Below, one piece after another: positions 1 through 11,280 of a stretch of 64,000 bases of DNA. Position numbers and translations under genes: made by a program. The DNA lies in assembly GCA_943329845.2 (NCBI GenBank), contig CALQFM020000010.1, positions 16,991 to 80,990 on the forward strand, given 5' to 3'. The stretch comes from Candidatus Kuenenia stuttgartensis. Its GTDB lineage: Bacteria; Pseudomonadota; Alphaproteobacteria; SMXS01. Position 1 is the stretch's first letter; the number at the start of each line of letters is the position of its first letter. Under the pieces are notes generated by a model, which saw nothing but the letters and a program-made list of their open reading frames with translations, made no database searches and was not told the DNA's origin.

Positions 1-634
1 CGTCGGCGTGGTCACCGGCCTGGCCTGGACCGAAGTGGGCGGCGAGCTGCTGTCCATCGAATCCGTGCTGGTGCCCGGCAAGGGCAAGATGACCATCACC
101 GGCAAGCTGGGCGACGTGATGCAGGAGTCGATCCAGGCGGCCGCCAGCTTCGTGAAGTCGCGGGCGACCACGTTCGGCATCCACCCGCGCATCTTCGAGA
201 AGCGGGACATCCATATCCACGTCCCCGAGGGCGCGGTGCCGAAGGATGGACCGTCGGCGGGTGTCGGCATGGTCACGTCGATCGTGTCGGTTCTGACCAA
301 CAACCCGGTCCGCAAGGACATCGCCATGACTGGCGAGGTCACGCTGCGGGGCAGGGTGTTCGCCATCGGCGGCCTGAAGGAGAAGCTGCTTGCAGCGCTG
401 CGCGGCGGCATCAAGACGGTGCTGATCCCGAAGGACAACGAGAAGGATCTGGCTGAAGTCCCGGACAATGTGAAGACCGGTCTGCAGATCATTCCGGTGG
501 CCACGGTCGAGGAGGTGTTGCAGCACGCGCTGACCAAGCCTCTGGTGCCGATCACCTGGGAAGAGGACGATTCGGTGGGTTCGCTGGCGAAGGATAAGCC
601 GGCTGGAGACGCCGAGGGACTGGTTACCCACTAA
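1..634 (+). CDS. lon: Lon ATP-dependent protease, C-terminal part (5' end outside window)
   Basis: This is the proteolytic domain of Lon, the cytoplasmic AAA+ protease that degrades misfolded and regulatory proteins. The reading frame is open from base 2 and the gene starts upstream of the window. The catalytic serine lies in [11 protein letters not shown] (Ser codon 254-256) and its partner lysine in [11 protein letters not shown] (Lys codon 377-379), about 41 residues later as expected for the Ser-Lys dyad. Only the last ~210 residues are present; the ATPase domain is not visible. The C-terminal tail after the protease fold is short and acidic (EEDD). A terminator hairpin follows and then hupB, the usual alphaproteobacterial order. 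Confidence 0.97.
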   Translation, partial: VGVVTGLAWTEVGGELLSIESVLVPGKGKMTITGKLGDVMQESIQAAASFVKSRATTFGIHPRIFEKRDIHIHVPEGAVPKDGPSAGVGMVTSIVSVLTNNPVRKDIAMTGEVTLRGRVFAIGGLKEKLLAALRGGIKTVLIPKDNEKDLAEVPDNVKTGLQIIPVATVEEVLQHALTKPLVPITWEEDDSVGSLAKDKPAGDAEGLVTH

Positions 635-666
635 CCGGACGCGGTTCACCGTTCCGAATTGGACGA

Positions 667-710
667 AGCCCCCGAAAAGCGTAGATTTTCTGCGCATTTC
701 GGGGGCTTTT
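667..710 (+). terminator. Rho-independent terminator of lon
   Basis: AGCCCCCGAAA (667-677) pairs with TTTCGGGGGCT (697-707), followed by TTTT. It lies between the lon stop and the hupB promoter. Confidence 0.8.
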
Positions 711-713
711 CCT

Positions 714-742
714 TTGACGCTCTCGGACGCTCCCTCTAAACT
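714..742 (+). promoter_or_regulatory. Predicted hupB promoter (-35/-10)
   Basis: TTGACG (714-719), a 17-base spacer, and TAAACT (737-742) match the sigma-70 type consensus well. It lies just after the lon terminator and about 60 bases before the hupB start. Confidence 0.7.
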
Positions 743-802
743 GCGCGTTCTCTCGCAAAGAGAGACCTGTTGGATAAATCAGCTACAAACAAGGGGGTTG
801 TC

Positions 803-1075
803 GTGAACAAAAAAGACCTGATCGCGGCCGTTGCAACCAGTGCAGGCCTCTCCATGACGGATGCGGCAAGTGCAGTCGATGCCGTTCTCGACGGTATCTC
901 TGGTGCGCTGGCGAAGGGCGATGAAGTCCGTCTCGTCGGCTTCGGCACCTTCAGCGTCGCAAAACGCGCCGCCACCACCGGCCGCAATCCGCGCACCGGC
1001 GACACCATCAAGATTCCGGCGTCCACCCAGCCCAAGTTCAAGGCTGGCAAGGCGCTGAAGGACGCCGTCAACTAA
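803..1075 (+). CDS. hupB: HU family DNA-binding protein
   Basis: A histone-like nucleoid protein that bends and compacts DNA as a dimer. The 90-residue product is exactly the usual HU length. It begins MNKKDLIAAVATSAGLS, has the conserved core VRLVGFGTFSVAKRAA and the beta-arm signature GRNPRTGDTIKIP that inserts into the minor groove. I chose the GTG at 803 over the in-frame TTG at 770: AAGGGGG lies about six bases upstream, and the longer form would add 11 residues not seen in HU. It has its own promoter (714-742) and terminator (1104-1140), so it is probably monocistronic. Confidence 0.96.
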   Translation: MNKKDLIAAVATSAGLSMTDAASAVDAVLDGISGALAKGDEVRLVGFGTFSVAKRAATTGRNPRTGDTIKIPASTQPKFKAGKALKDAVN

Positions 1076-1103
1076 AGGCGTTTCCTGACGTTTCGAGTTT
1101 GAT

Positions 1104-1140
1104 CCGGCCGCTCTTTGCAGGGCGGTCGGTTTCATTTATT
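1104..1140 (+). terminator. Terminator of hupB
   Basis: CCGGCCGC (1104-1111) pairs with GCGGTCGG (1122-1129), with one G-U pair, followed by the T-rich tail TTTCATTTATT. Confidence 0.65.
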
Positions 1141-1171
1141 GCGTGTAGAACACATTGGTTTTAGGCGCTTC

Positions 1172-1247
1172 GGGCGATTAGCTCAGTTGGTAGAGCATCT
1201 CGTTTACACCGAGAGGGTCGGCGGTTCGAGCCCGTCATCGCCCACCA
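1172..1247 (+). tRNA. tRNA-Val (anticodon TAC)
   Basis: A 76-base cloverleaf. The acceptor stem GGGCGAT (1172-1178) pairs with ATCGCCC (1237-1243), followed by A and an encoded CCA. The anticodon stem is TCTCG/CGAGA around loop TTTACAC, giving anticodon TAC at 1205-1207. The T arm GGCGG-TTCGAGC-CCGTC is regular. A tRNA-Val after hupB and ahead of tRNA-Asp and nuoA is a common alphaproteobacterial arrangement. Confidence 0.97.
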
Positions 1248-1401
1248 GCCTTCGCGCTGCGCGCTTCGGCTTGGCAAGCCAGCGCACAGAATTCGGGGCG
1301 CAGTGCGAAGGCTGTGACGCCGTAGCCCGGAGGGCGTAGGCGGACCGTACTAGGATAGAGCGCAGATTCCTGGCTTCGCATCAGGCGTTGAAGGTCTTTT
1401 C

Positions 1402-1641
1402 ATGCACTACGTTTACATACTTCGCAGCGCGTTCGAGCCCGATCGGCACTACACCGGCATCACCACCGATTTGAGGGCTCGTCTTGCCCGGCACAACGCC
1501 GGCGAGGTCGCGCATACATCCAAGTATCGGCCCTGGACTTTGATGACCTACGTTGCCTTTTCCGAAGAGGCCAAGGCCTTCGCGTTCGAGAAATATCTCA
1601 AGTCGGCATCGGGCCGCGCTTTCGCCAAAAAGCGGTTCTGA
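1402..1641 (+). CDS. Small GIY-YIG family protein (UPF0213/YhbQ-like)
   Basis: A 79-residue single-domain protein. The start MHYVYILRSAFEPDRHYTGI contains the paired motif in its YVYIL...YTGITTD form, followed by LRARLARHNAG, which carries the arginines of the GIY-YIG nuclease fold; a conserved glutamate sits in FAFEKYLK. Stand-alone members of this group are usually annotated as putative endonucleases, and their cellular substrate is unclear. AAGG lies about seven bases before the ATG. The gene sits between tRNA-Val and two tRNA-Asp genes, so it is probably a later insertion into the tRNA cluster. No recombinase or repeat is visible nearby. Confidence 0.85.
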   Translation: MHYVYILRSAFEPDRHYTGITTDLRARLARHNAGEVAHTSKYRPWTLMTYVAFSEEAKAFAFEKYLKSASGRAFAKKRF

Positions 1642-1744
1642 ACGTGTCTCTGTCGAAGGGCATGGAACACGAGAAACTTCCCCCATTTGAGGCGATTATC
1701 CGTTGACACCATTCGGGTGGTGCCGTACACGGAGCCTCCCTTGC

Positions 1745-1821
1745 GGGGGTGTAGCTCAGTTGGTTAGAGCGTCGGCCTGTCACGCCGAAGGTCGCGGGTT
1801 CGAGTCCCGTCACTCTCGCCA
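1745..1821 (+). tRNA. tRNA-Asp (anticodon GTC), copy 1
   Basis: A 77-base cloverleaf. Acceptor GGGGGTG (1745-1751) pairs with CACTCTC with two G-U wobbles, followed by discriminator G and CCA. The anticodon loop CTGTCAC gives GTC at 1779-1781. The T arm is GCGGG-TTCGAGT-CCCGT. It is identical to the copy at 1904. Confidence 0.96.
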
Positions 1822-1903
1822 TTTCTCTCCGTAATCCGGTCGGCAGTGCGGTGGCGAACGCGCCACGCGACGATCGTTTTGTGACCGTGTCATCCGCTCT
1901 TGC

Positions 1904-1980
1904 GGGGGTGTAGCTCAGTTGGTTAGAGCGTCGGCCTGTCACGCCGAAGGTCGCGGGTTCGAGTCCCGTCACTCTCGCCA
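1904..1980 (+). tRNA. tRNA-Asp (anticodon GTC), copy 2
   Basis: Identical over 77 bases to the copy at 1745, with anticodon GTC at 1938-1940 and an encoded CCA. The four bases before both copies (TTGC) are also shared, but the 82-base spacer is unrelated to the flank of copy 1. This is a tandem tRNA duplication upstream of the complex I operon. Confidence 0.96.
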
Positions 1981-2023
1981 CTTTCCCACAGTTCTGGCCT
2001 GCAAAATCACAGGTCCATTGGGT

Positions 2024-2051
2024 TTGACTCGGGGGGTGCGCCGACTATACT
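2024..2051 (+). promoter_or_regulatory. Predicted promoter of the nuo operon
   Basis: TTGACT (2024-2029), a 16-base spacer and TATACT (2046-2051), about 70 bases ahead of nuoA. This is the only clear promoter-like match before the 14 tightly packed nuo genes. Confidence 0.7.
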
Positions 2052-2120
2052 GCGCCCCGATCGATCCCAGCCGGACCGATCGGTAAGCCGGAACTAAAAC
2101 GCACAATCAGACGGTTTCCG

Positions 2121-2486
2121 ATGCAGGGTTTGCTCGCCGAGTACCTACCTATTCTGCTGTTCCTCGGCGTGGCCACAGCCTTCTCGCTGATCATGATCGG
2201 AGCCGCCGTCCTGGTGGCGCGCCAGAACCCCGATCCCGCCAAGCTGGCCGCCTATGAGTGCGGTTTCGACGCGTTCGGCGACAGCCGTGGGCAGTTCGAC
2301 GTCCGCTTCTACCTGGTCGCCATCCTGTTCATCATCTTCGATCTCGAGGTCGCCTTCCTGTTCCCATGGGCGATCTCTCTGGGAGGTATCGGCCTGTTCG
2401 GGTTCTGGTCGATGATGATCTTCCTGGGCGTGCTGACCGTGGGATTCGTCTACGAATGGAAGAAGGGGGCGCTGGAATGGGAGTAG
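2121..2486 (+). CDS. nuoA: NADH-quinone oxidoreductase subunit A
   Basis: A small membrane subunit of proton-pumping complex I, located near the quinone tunnel between the peripheral and membrane arms. The 121 residues form three predicted transmembrane helices. The loop after the first helix carries the family signature [10 protein letters not shown], followed by [20 protein letters not shown] with the conserved acidic residues of the second helix. It is the first gene of a complete nuoA-N operon. Its last ten bases overlap the start of nuoB. Confidence 0.97.
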   Translation: MQGLLAEYLPILLFLGVATAFSLIMIGAAVLVARQNPDPAKLAAYECGFDAFGDSRGQFDVRFYLVAILFIIFDLEVAFLFPWAISLGGIGLFGFWSMMIFLGVLTVGFVYEWKKGALEWE

Positions 2487-3028
2487 ATAATCCGCTTGCG
2501 CCGGCCCAACCGCTGGACGCCTCGACCGCTGCCTCGCGCGCCTATTTCGAGGACCTGTCCGGGGATTTGTCCGAGAAGGGCTTCATCGTCGCCAGCATGG
2601 ATGACCTGATTACCTGGGCCCGTACCGGGTCGCTCTGGTGGATGACCTTCGGCCTGGCGTGTTGCGCTGTCGAGATGATGCAGGCCAGCATGCCGCGCTA
2701 CGACATGGAGCGCTTCGGTTTCGCGCCGCGCGCCTCACCGCGCCAGTCCGACGTGATGATCGTGGCCGGCACGCTCACCAACAAGATGGCGCCGGCGCTG
2801 CGGCGGGTCTACGACCAGATGCCGGAGCCGCGCTACGTGATCTCCATGGGCAGCTGCGCCAATGGCGGCGGCTATTACCATTATTCCTATTCGGTCGTGC
2901 GCGGCTGTGACCGCGTGGTGCCTGTCGACATCTACGTCCCGGGCTGCCCGCCGACCGCGGAAGCGCTGGTGTACGGCATTCTGCAACTGCAGAAGAAGAT
3001 CCGGCGGACCGGAAACCTGTCGCGATAG
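2477..3028 (+). CDS. nuoB: NADH-quinone oxidoreductase subunit B
   Basis: The peripheral-arm subunit that carries [4Fe-4S] cluster N2, the last electron carrier before ubiquinone. The 183 residues include the ligand pair in [11 protein letters not shown] (Cys62, Cys63), Cys127 in SMGSCANGG and Cys157 in [12 protein letters not shown], the expected N2 set. The ATG at 2477, inside the end of nuoA, gives the normal family length. The frame stays open further upstream, but that part is a shadow of nuoA. Confidence 0.96.
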   Translation: MGVDNPLAPAQPLDASTAASRAYFEDLSGDLSEKGFIVASMDDLITWARTGSLWWMTFGLACCAVEMMQASMPRYDMERFGFAPRASPRQSDVMIVAGTLTNKMAPALRRVYDQMPEPRYVISMGSCANGGGYYHYSYSVVRGCDRVVPVDIYVPGCPPTAEALVYGILQLQKKIRRTGNLSR

Positions 3029-3036
3029 GGGCTTAG

Positions 3037-3657
3037 ATGAACGGGGCGCTAAACGAGCTTGGCGACCATATCGCCACCAGCCTGCCGGATGTCGTGACGG
3101 GCTTCGAGGTGCGTCTCGGCGAATTGACGGTGAACGCCCATGCCGAAAACATCATCCGGTTGCTGAAATTCCTGCGCGACAATGACGCCTGCCAGTGCCA
3201 GCAGCTCATCGACGTCTGCGGCGCCGACTATCCGAACCGGCCGTTGCGCTTCGATGTGGTCTACCATCTGCTCAGCCTGACCCAGAACCGCCGGGTCAGG
3301 GTAAAGGTGCAAACCGATGAAGACACGCCGGTGCCGTCGGTGATCGAGGTGTTCGGCTCGGCCAGCTGGTTCGAGCGCGAGTGCTGGGATCTTTACGGCG
3401 TTATGTTCACCGGCCATCTGGACCTGCGCCGCATCCTGACCGATTACGGGTTCCAGGGCTTCCCGCTGCGCAAGGATTTCCCGCTTACCGGCTATGTGGA
3501 AGTGCGCTACTCGGAAGAGCAGAAGCGGGTGGTCTACGAGCCCGTCAGCCTGATGCAGGAGTTGCGCAACTTCGATTTCATGAGCCCGTGGGAGGGCGCC
3601 AGATACATCCTGCCCGGCGACGAGAAGGCGGCGGGCGAGGGTGGAAAGCAAGGCTGA
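3037..3657 (+). CDS. nuoC: NADH-quinone oxidoreductase subunit C
   Basis: The 30-kDa peripheral subunit that packs against NuoD and NuoB and has no redox centre. The 206-residue product contains the 30K signature [20 protein letters not shown] and continues with [17 protein letters not shown], which in other lineages leads into a fused NuoD. Here nuoC and nuoD are separate and overlap by one base (TGATG), so translation is probably coupled. The C-terminal tail after [11 protein letters not shown] is short and poorly conserved. Confidence 0.96.
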   Translation: MNGALNELGDHIATSLPDVVTGFEVRLGELTVNAHAENIIRLLKFLRDNDACQCQQLIDVCGADYPNRPLRFDVVYHLLSLTQNRRVRVKVQTDEDTPVPSVIEVFGSASWFERECWDLYGVMFTGHLDLRRILTDYGFQGFPLRKDFPLTGYVEVRYSEEQKRVVYEPVSLMQELRNFDFMSPWEGARYILPGDEKAAGEGGKQG

Positions 3658-4835
3658 TGGCGGACGTAGAGCTCAAGAACTTCAACCTCAACTTCGGCCC
3701 GCAACATCCCGCGGCCCATGGTGTTCTGCGCCTGATCACCGAGCTTGACGGCGAGATCGTCGAGCGTCTGGACCCGCATATCGGGCTGCTCCATCGCGGC
3801 ACCGAGAAGCTGATCGAGTACAAGACCTATCTTCAGGCGGTGCCCTATTTCGACCGGCTCGACTATGTCGCGCCGATGAACCAGGAACACGCCTTCGCGC
3901 TGGCCGTCGAAAAGCTGCTGGGCTGCGAGGTGCCGGTGCGCGGCCAGTACATCCGCGTGCTCTATGCCGAGATCGGCCGCATCGCGAACCACCTGCTGAA
4001 CCTCACCACCCATGCTCTCGACGTCGGCGCCATGACGCCGATCCTGTGGGGATTCGAGGAACGCGAGAAGCTGATGGTGTTCTACGAGCGGGCCTGCGGC
4101 GCGCGCCTGCATGCAGCCTATTTCCGGCCAGGCGGCGTCCACCAGGATCTGCCGCCCGAGCTGCTTGCCGATATCTTCACCTGGACCGATACGTTCCCCG
4201 AGATTCTCCGCGACATGGAAACCATGTTGATCGAGAACCGCATCTTCAAGCAGCGCAACGTCGACATCGGCGTGGTCACCGCCGGCGAGGCGTTTGACCT
4301 CGGCTTCTCTGGCCCGCCGCTGCGCGCCTCCGGCATCGCCTGGGATCTGCGCAAGTCGCAGCCTTATGACGGTTACGAGAAATTCGACTTCGACATCCCG
4401 ATCGGCAGGCACGGCGATTGCTACGACCGCTTCGTCCTGCGGCTCGAGGAAATCCGCCAGAGCCTGAGGATCATGAAGCAGGCGATCAACGAGATGCCGG
4501 CCGGCCCGGTCGCCTCGCTCGACCGCAAGATCGTGCCGCCCAAGCGCGGCGAGATGAAGCGCTCCATGGAAGCGCTGATCCATCACTTCAAGCTCTACAC
4601 CGAAGGCTACAAGGTACCGGAAGGCGAGGCCTATGCCGCCGTCGAGGCGCCGAAGGGCGAGTTCGGCGTCTATGTGGTCTCGGACGGCTCCAACAAGCCG
4701 TATCGCTGCAAGATCCGCGCGCCGGGCTTCCCGCACCTTGCCGCCATGGATTTCATGTGCCGGGGACATATGCTGGCGGACATTCCCGCCATCCTCGGCT
4801 CTCTCGACATCGTGTTCGGGGAGATCGACCGATGA
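3657..4835 (+). CDS. nuoD: NADH-quinone oxidoreductase subunit D
   Basis: The 49-kDa subunit, related to the large subunit of NiFe hydrogenases; it forms the quinone pocket together with NuoB. The 392 residues have the N-terminal [15 protein letters not shown] motif (the His loop that contacts quinone) and [18 protein letters not shown], and end in the typical DIVFGEIDR. The ATG at 3657 shares one base with the nuoC stop. A much longer frame upstream is a shadow of nuoC. The stop overlaps the nuoE start (ATGA at 4832). Confidence 0.97.
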   Translation: MADVELKNFNLNFGPQHPAAHGVLRLITELDGEIVERLDPHIGLLHRGTEKLIEYKTYLQAVPYFDRLDYVAPMNQEHAFALAVEKLLGCEVPVRGQYIRVLYAEIGRIANHLLNLTTHALDVGAMTPILWGFEEREKLMVFYERACGARLHAAYFRPGGVHQDLPPELLADIFTWTDTFPEILRDMETMLIENRIFKQRNVDIGVVTAGEAFDLGFSGPPLRASGIAWDLRKSQPYDGYEKFDFDIPIGRHGDCYDRFVLRLEEIRQSLRIMKQAINEMPAGPVASLDRKIVPPKRGEMKRSMEALIHHFKLYTEGYKVPEGEAYAAVEAPKGEFGVYVVSDGSNKPYRCKIRAPGFPHLAAMDFMCRGHMLADIPAILGSLDIVFGEIDR

Positions 4836-5436
4836 GCGGCGTGCACGCTGCCCCCTTCGTCCAGCCTGCCAGCTTCGAGTTCACACCGGAGAGCCTGGAG
4901 CAGGTCAACAGGCACATCGCCAAGTACCCGAAAGGGCGTCAGCAGAGCGCGGTGATGCCGCTGCTTGACATCGCCCAGCGGCAAAATGGGGGCTGGCTGC
5001 CGGAAGCGGCGATCCGCGTGATCGGCGAGTTGCTGGGCATGCCCTATATCCGCGTCTACGAGGTCGCCAGCTTCTACACCATGTACAATCTGGTGCCCGT
5101 TGGCCGGCATTTCGTCCAGGTCTGCACCACGACGCCGTGCTGGCTGCGCGGATCGGACCAGGTGATGGACGCGTGCCGCCAGTCGCTTGGCGTCAGGAAC
5201 GGACAGACCTCGGCCGACGGCCAGTTCACGCTGCTCGAGGTCGAGTGCCTGGGCGCCTGCGTCAACGCGCCGATGATGCAGATCGGCGACGATTTCTACG
5301 AGGATCTGGACGCCGACAGCACAAGGCGCATCCTCGACGACCTGAAGGCGGGCCGCGCGCCGACGCCGGGGCCGCAGATCGACCGTGTCAATGCGGCGCC
5401 CGTGGGCGGACCGACCACGCTGAAGGAGACCGCGTG

Positions 5437-5437
<1 letters not shown>
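4832..5437 (+). CDS. nuoE: NADH-quinone oxidoreductase subunit E
   Basis: A thioredoxin-like subunit of the NADH dehydrogenase module that holds [2Fe-2S] cluster N1a. The 201 residues have the ligands Cys98 and Cys103 ([12 protein letters not shown]) and Cys139 and Cys143 ([10 protein letters not shown]). The first ~80 residues form the helical part ([20 protein letters not shown]). The proline- and glycine-rich tail after residue ~175 is a variable extension seen in many alphaproteobacterial NuoE. It overlaps nuoD by four bases and nuoF by one. Confidence 0.96.
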
Positions 5438-6723
<1,286 letters not shown>

Positions 6724-6733
6724 GGGAAACGGG

Positions 6734-8797
6734 ATGCCAACGCTTACCATCGACGGCAAGGAAGTCACGGTCGCCCAGGGCACCACGGTGCTGCAGGCCT
6801 GCGAAGTCGCGGGTGTCGAGGTGCCGCGATTCTGCTATCACGAGCGCCTGTCCATTGCCGGCAATTGCCGCATGTGCCTGGTCGAGCAGGAAAAGGCGCC
6901 GAAGCCGATCGCCAGCTGCGCGATGCCGGCCGCCGACAACATGGTAATCCACACCAACACGCCGCAGGTGAAGAAGGCTCGCGAAGGCGTGATGGAGTTC
7001 CTGCTGATCAACCATCCGCTGGATTGCCCGATCTGCGACCAGGGCGGCGAGTGCGACCTGCAGGACCAGAGCATCGCCTACGGCAAGGGCGCCAGCCGGT
7101 TCCACGAGAACAAGCGGGCTGTCAAAGAAAAGTACATGGGTCCGCTGATCAAGACGGTGATGACCCGCTGCATCCATTGCACCCGCTGCGTGCGCTTTGC
7201 CGAGGAAGTAGCCGGCGTCGAGGAAATCGGCGCCATCGGCCGCGGCGAGCACATGGAGATCACCACCTATCTGGAACAGGCCATGACGTCGGAGCTTTCC
7301 GGCAACGTCATCGACCTGTGCCCGGTCGGCGCGCTGACCTCCAAGCCCTACGCCTTCACCGCCCGGTCCTGGGAGCTGGAGAAGGTCGAGAGCGTCGACG
7401 TGCATGACGCGGTGGGCTCCAACATCCGCGTCGACTTCCGCGGCAAGGAAGTCATGCGCGTGCTGCCGCGCCTCAACGAGGACATCAACCAGGAGTGGAT
7501 CTCCGACAAGACCCGCTTCGCCTATGACGGCCTGAAGCGTAACCGTCTCGACCGGCCCTATGTCCGCGAGAACGGCAAGCTGCGCGAAGCCACCTGGGCC
7601 GAGGCGTTTGCCGCCATCGCCGCCAGGGTGAACGGCCTGCCGGGCGGGAAGATCGCGGCCATCGCCGGCGACCTGGCCGACCTCGAGGCCATGGCCGCGC
7701 TGAAGGATCTGATGGCCAATCTGGGGTCGGCCAACATCGATTGCCGCCAGGACGGCGCCAAGCTCGATGCGTCCGTGCGCGCTTCCTACCTGTTCAACAG
7801 CACCATCGCCGGCATCGACAAGGCCGACGCGCTGCTGATCGTCGGCTCGAACCCCCGGATAGAGGCGCCGATCATCAATGCCCGCATCCGTCAGCGCTGG
7901 CTGAATGGCGGCTTCCGCATCGGCGTGATCGGCGAGCGGCCCGAGTTGACCTATGACTACGACTATCTGGGCGCCGGTCCGGGCACGCTGGGCGAGGTCG
8001 CCTCGGGCGGCCATTCCTTCGCCGATGTGCTGCGCGGCGCCAAGAACCCGATGATCATCGTCGGCCAGGGTGCGCTCACCCGCGCCGATGGCGCCGCGGT
8101 GCTGGCCGCCGCGCGGGAAATCGCCGAAACCTACGGCATGATCGGCGAGGGCTGGAACGGCTTCAACGTGCTGCATACGGCGGCATCGCGCGTCGGCGGC
8201 CTCGACCTCGGCTTCGTGCCGGGCGAGGGCGGCCTCGACGTCGGGGGCATCCTGGCGGGCGCGGAATCTGGCGCGGTCGAGGTGGTGTACCTGCTTCACG
8301 CCGATGAACTGGACACGAGCAAGCTAGACAAAGCCTTTGTGATCTACCAGGGCAGCCACGGCGACAATGGCGTGAAGCACGCCGACGTCATCCTGCCCGG
8401 TGCCGCCTACACCGAAAAGAACGCCACCTGGATCAACACCGAAGGCAGGGTGCAGCTCGGCAACCGCGCGGTGTTCCCGCCGGGCGACGCGCGCGAGGAC
8501 TGGACCATCATCCGCGCGCTGTCGGAAGTGCTGACGGGCGGCAAGCTGCCCTACGACAATCTCGGCGCGCTGCGCCGGCGCATCGCCGCCGCGCTGCCGC
8601 ACGCGACCGCCGTCGATGACATCGTATCCGCCGAATGGGGCAGCTTCGGCGAGGCTGGGCCGCTCGGCGATGCGCCGTTCGCCTCGACGGTGACGCAGCA
8701 CTACCTGACCAACCCGATCTGCCGCGCGTCCTACACCATGGCCGAGTGCCATGCCGTGATCGAACCGGCCCACGAAGGAACCGGCACCCATGGCTAA
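6734..8797 (+). CDS. nuoG: NADH-quinone oxidoreductase subunit G
   Basis: The 75-kDa subunit that wires electrons from NuoF to NuoI. The 687 residues start with a plant-type ferredoxin domain (N1b: Cys34, Cys45, Cys48, Cys62). Next come the His-Cys3 N5 site (His94, Cys98, Cys101, Cys107) and the N4 site (Cys146, Cys149, Cys152, Cys196 in DLCPVGALT). Residues ~220-687 are the molybdopterin-oxidoreductase-like domain, which no longer binds molybdenum in this family. The four cysteines of the extra N7 cluster found in some lineages are not apparent. It overlaps nuoH by eight bases. Confidence 0.97.
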   Translation: MPTLTIDGKEVTVAQGTTVLQACEVAGVEVPRFCYHERLSIAGNCRMCLVEQEKAPKPIASCAMPAADNMVIHTNTPQVKKAREGVMEFLLINHPLDCPICDQGGECDLQDQSIAYGKGASRFHENKRAVKEKYMGPLIKTVMTRCIHCTRCVRFAEEVAGVEEIGAIGRGEHMEITTYLEQAMTSELSGNVIDLCPVGALTSKPYAFTARSWELEKVESVDVHDAVGSNIRVDFRGKEVMRVLPRLNEDINQEWISDKTRFAYDGLKRNRLDRPYVRENGKLREATWAEAFAAIAARVNGLPGGKIAAIAGDLADLEAMAALKDLMANLGSANIDCRQDGAKLDASVRASYLFNSTIAGIDKADALLIVGSNPRIEAPIINARIRQRWLNGGFRIGVIGERPELTYDYDYLGAGPGTLGEVASGGHSFADVLRGAKNPMIIVGQGALTRADGAAVLAAAREIAETYGMIGEGWNGFNVLHTAASRVGGLDLGFVPGEGGLDVGGILAGAESGAVEVVYLLHADELDTSKLDKAFVIYQGSHGDNGVKHADVILPGAAYTEKNATWINTEGRVQLGNRAVFPPGDAREDWTIIRALSEVLTGGKLPYDNLGALRRRIAAALPHATAVDDIVSAEWGSFGEAGPLGDAPFASTVTQHYLTNPICRASYTMAECHAVIEPAHEGTGTHG

Positions 8798-9815
8798 TCC
8801 CTGGCCGGATAATGGCCTTCTCACTCTGGTCTGGTTCGTGCTGTGCATCCTGGCGGTCATGCTGCCGGTGGTGCTGGCCGTCGCCTTCGTGATCTATTTC
8901 GACCGCAAGATCTGGGCGGCCATGCAGCTTCGCCGCGGACCCAACGTGGTCGGTCCGTTCGGCATCCTGCAAAGCTTCGCCGACGGCATCAAGCTGGTGC
9001 TCAAGGAGACCGTGGTCCCGGCAAGCGCCAACAAGGGCGTGTTCTTCATCGCACCGGTGCTGACCTTCGTGCTGGCCATGGTCGCCTGGGCGGTGATCCC
9101 GTGGGGCTACATCAACGGCGTCAAGCTGGTGATCTCCGACATCAATGTCGGCATCCTCTACCTGTTCGCCATATCGTCGCTGGGCGTCTACGGCATCATC
9201 ATGTCGGGCTGGGCGTCCAACTCGCGCTACCCGTTCCTGGGCGGCCTGCGGTCGGCGGCGCAGATGGTGTCCTATGAAGTGTCCATCGGCTTCGTGCTGA
9301 TCACCGTGCTGCTGTGCGTCGGTTCGCTCAACCTGAGCGACATCATCGAGGCCCAGCGGAACATGTGGTTCTTCATTCCGCTGTTCCCGATGTTCATCAT
9401 CTTCCTGATCTCGGCGCTGGCCGAGACCAACCGTCCGCCGTTCGATCTGCCGGAAGCGGAAGCCGAGCTGGTGGCCGGCTATCAGGTGGAATACTCGTCC
9501 ATGACCTTCGCCATGTTCTGGCTGGGCGAGTATGCGAACATCCTGCTGATGTGCGCCATGATCTCGATCCTGTTCTTCGGGGGATGGCTGCCGCCCTTCG
9601 CGTTCCTGGATTTCATTCCGGGTCCGATCTGGCTCATTCTCAAGATCGCCGTCTTCTTCTTCGTCTTCTCGTGGGTGAAGGCGGCTGTGCCGCGCTATCG
9701 CTACGACCAGCTCATGCGCCTGGGGTGGAAGGTCTTCCTTCCGATCTCGCTTGGCGCGGTCGTGGTGGTGTCCGGCTTCCTGGTCGCATTCGACCTGCTG
9801 CCAAACAAGGGTTAG
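8790..9815 (+). CDS. nuoH: NADH-quinone oxidoreductase subunit H
   Basis: The membrane subunit that joins the peripheral arm to the antiporter-like subunits and forms part of the quinone chamber. The 341-residue polytopic protein has signature 1 ([19 protein letters not shown]) and signature 2 ([20 protein letters not shown]), the latter carrying the conserved acidic residues of the quinone-to-pump link. The ATG lies within the end of nuoG. Length and start fit the family. Confidence 0.97.
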   Translation: MANPWPDNGLLTLVWFVLCILAVMLPVVLAVAFVIYFDRKIWAAMQLRRGPNVVGPFGILQSFADGIKLVLKETVVPASANKGVFFIAPVLTFVLAMVAWAVIPWGYINGVKLVISDINVGILYLFAISSLGVYGIIMSGWASNSRYPFLGGLRSAAQMVSYEVSIGFVLITVLLCVGSLNLSDIIEAQRNMWFFIPLFPMFIIFLISALAETNRPPFDLPEAEAELVAGYQVEYSSMTFAMFWLGEYANILLMCAMISILFFGGWLPPFAFLDFIPGPIWLILKIAVFFFVFSWVKAAVPRYRYDQLMRLGWKVFLPISLGAVVVVSGFLVAFDLLPNKG

Positions 9816-9824
9816 GAGCACGCC

Positions 9825-10313
9825 ATGACGAGCTTCTCGCGCGCCGCCAAAACGATCCTCCTCTGGGAGTTCGTGCAGGCCATGGCCTTGACCTTGAAGT
9901 ATTTCTTCAAGGCCAAGCAGACAATCAACTATCCCTATGAAAAGGGCCCGCTGAGCCCGCGCTTCCGGGGCGAGCATGCGCTGCGCCGCTATCCGAACGG
10001 CGAGGAGCGCTGCATCGCCTGCAAGCTGTGCGAGGCGATCTGCCCCGCCCAGGCCATCACCATCGAGGCCGAACCCCGCGCCGACGGCTCGCGCCGCACC
10101 ACCCGCTACGACATCGACATGGTGAAGTGCATCTATTGCGGGTTCTGCCAGGAAGCGTGTCCGGTCGACGCCATCGTCGAGGGACCGAATTTCGAGTTCG
10201 CCACCGAGACCCGCGAGGAACTCTACTACAACAAGGAAAAGCTGCTGGCCAACGGCGACCGCTGGGAACGCGAGATCGCCGCCAACCTTGCGGCCGACGC
10301 CCCCTACCGCTAA
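9825..10313 (+). CDS. nuoI: NADH-quinone oxidoreductase subunit I
   Basis: A TYKY-type ferredoxin subunit with two [4Fe-4S] clusters (N6a, N6b) leading to N2. The 162 residues contain the two ligand sets Cys63/66/69/73 ([16 protein letters not shown]) and Cys102/105/108/112 ([16 protein letters not shown]). An N-terminal amphipathic stretch (residues ~8-32) anchors it to the membrane. RBS-like GGAG lies about six bases before the ATG. Confidence 0.97.
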   Translation: MTSFSRAAKTILLWEFVQAMALTLKYFFKAKQTINYPYEKGPLSPRFRGEHALRRYPNGEERCIACKLCEAICPAQAITIEAEPRADGSRRTTRYDIDMVKCIYCGFCQEACPVDAIVEGPNFEFATETREELYYNKEKLLANGDRWEREIAANLAADAPYR

Positions 10314-10353
10314 GAACCCGGCCAAAAGAAGCCCAATCAGGAACGCTCACCGG

Positions 10354-10965
10354 ATGATCCTGCAGACGATCACGTTTTACCTCTTCGCCGCGATCACCAT
10401 CGCCGCCGGCTTCATGGTCATCGCCGCCCGCAATCCGGTGCATTCGGTGCTGTACCTGATCCTGGCGTTCTTCACGTCGGCAGGCCTGTTCGTGCTGATC
10501 GGCGCCGAGTTCATCGCCATGATTCTTGTGATCGTCTATGTGGGCGCCGTCGCCGTGCTGTTCTTGTTCGTGGTGATGATGCTCGACATCAACTTCACCG
10601 AGCTGCGCCAGGGCTTCCTGCAGTACCTCCCCATCGGTGGCCTGATCGGCCTCGCCCTGCTGATCGAATTGATCATGGTGGTCGGCGTCTGGCAGTTCGG
10701 ACCGGAGGTAGCGGGCCATGCCATACCGCAAGCGACGACCAACGGCATGACCAATACCGAGGCGCTGGGCAACATCATCTACACCCAGTACGTCTACGCG
10801 TTCCAGGCGGCCGGCGTGATCCTGCTGATCGCCATGATCGGCGCCATCGTGCTGACCCACCGGACGCGCCCCGGCGTCAAGAAGCAGCGCATTTCCAGCC
10901 AGGTCTACCGCGACCCCAAGACCACCATCGAAGTGAAGAAAATCAAGCCGGGGCAGGGGATCTGA
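10354..10965 (+). CDS. nuoJ: NADH-quinone oxidoreductase subunit J
   Basis: A membrane subunit next to the quinone tunnel; its third helix contains the pi-bulge that switches during turnover. The 203-residue product begins [20 protein letters not shown] and includes [17 protein letters not shown], the conserved helix. I chose the ATG at 10354. An in-frame GTG at 10288 would overlap nuoI and add 22 polar residues not found in the family. The C-terminal ~35 residues are polar and basic. Confidence 0.94.
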   Translation: MILQTITFYLFAAITIAAGFMVIAARNPVHSVLYLILAFFTSAGLFVLIGAEFIAMILVIVYVGAVAVLFLFVVMMLDINFTELRQGFLQYLPIGGLIGLALLIELIMVVGVWQFGPEVAGHAIPQATTNGMTNTEALGNIIYTQYVYAFQAAGVILLIAMIGAIVLTHRTRPGVKKQRISSQVYRDPKTTIEVKKIKPGQGI

Positions 10966-10966
10966 G

Positions 10967-11275
10967 ATGACGATCGGCCTTGAAAACTACCTGATCGTCG
11001 CCGCGATCCTGTTCACCCTGGGCATCTTCGGCATCTTCCTCAACCGGAAGAACGTCATCATCATCCTGATGTCGATCGAGCTGATGCTGCTCGCGGTCAA
11101 TATCAACCTGGTGGCGTTTTCGGTGTTCCTGGGCAACCTGATCGGCCAGGTGTTTGCCCTGTTCGTTCTGACCGTGGCGGCAGGCGAAGCGGCTATCGGC
11201 CTAGCGATCCTGGTCATCTATTTCCGCAACCGCGGCACCATCGCCGTGGAAGACATCAGCCAGATGAAGGGTTGA
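10967..11275 (+). CDS. nuoK: NADH-quinone oxidoreductase subunit K
   Basis: A three-helix membrane subunit homologous to MrpC. The 102 residues include the buried glutamates in [13 protein letters not shown] and [14 protein letters not shown] that form part of the proton path. It sits one base after the nuoJ stop and directly before nuoL, the standard order. Confidence 0.97.
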   Translation: MTIGLENYLIVAAILFTLGIFGIFLNRKNVIIILMSIELMLLAVNINLVAFSVFLGNLIGQVFALFVLTVAAGEAAIGLAILVIYFRNRGTIAVEDISQMKG

Positions 11276-11280
11276 GGGCG

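Noticed and set aside
1115..1339. Plus-strand open frame containing LAQLVEHLVYTERVGG
   Set aside because: It is a translation of tRNA-Val and its flanks, not a protein gene.
1598..1981. Minus-strand open frame of 127 codons with a repeated MARVTGLEPATFG motif
   Set aside because: It is the reverse complement of the two identical tRNA-Asp genes; this peptide is a common false protein in databases.
3534..4769. 411-codon minus-strand open frame across nuoD, and similar long frames antisense to nuoF, nuoG and nuoL
   Set aside because: High-GC codon structure creates open antisense frames; sense-strand genes have full motif sets.
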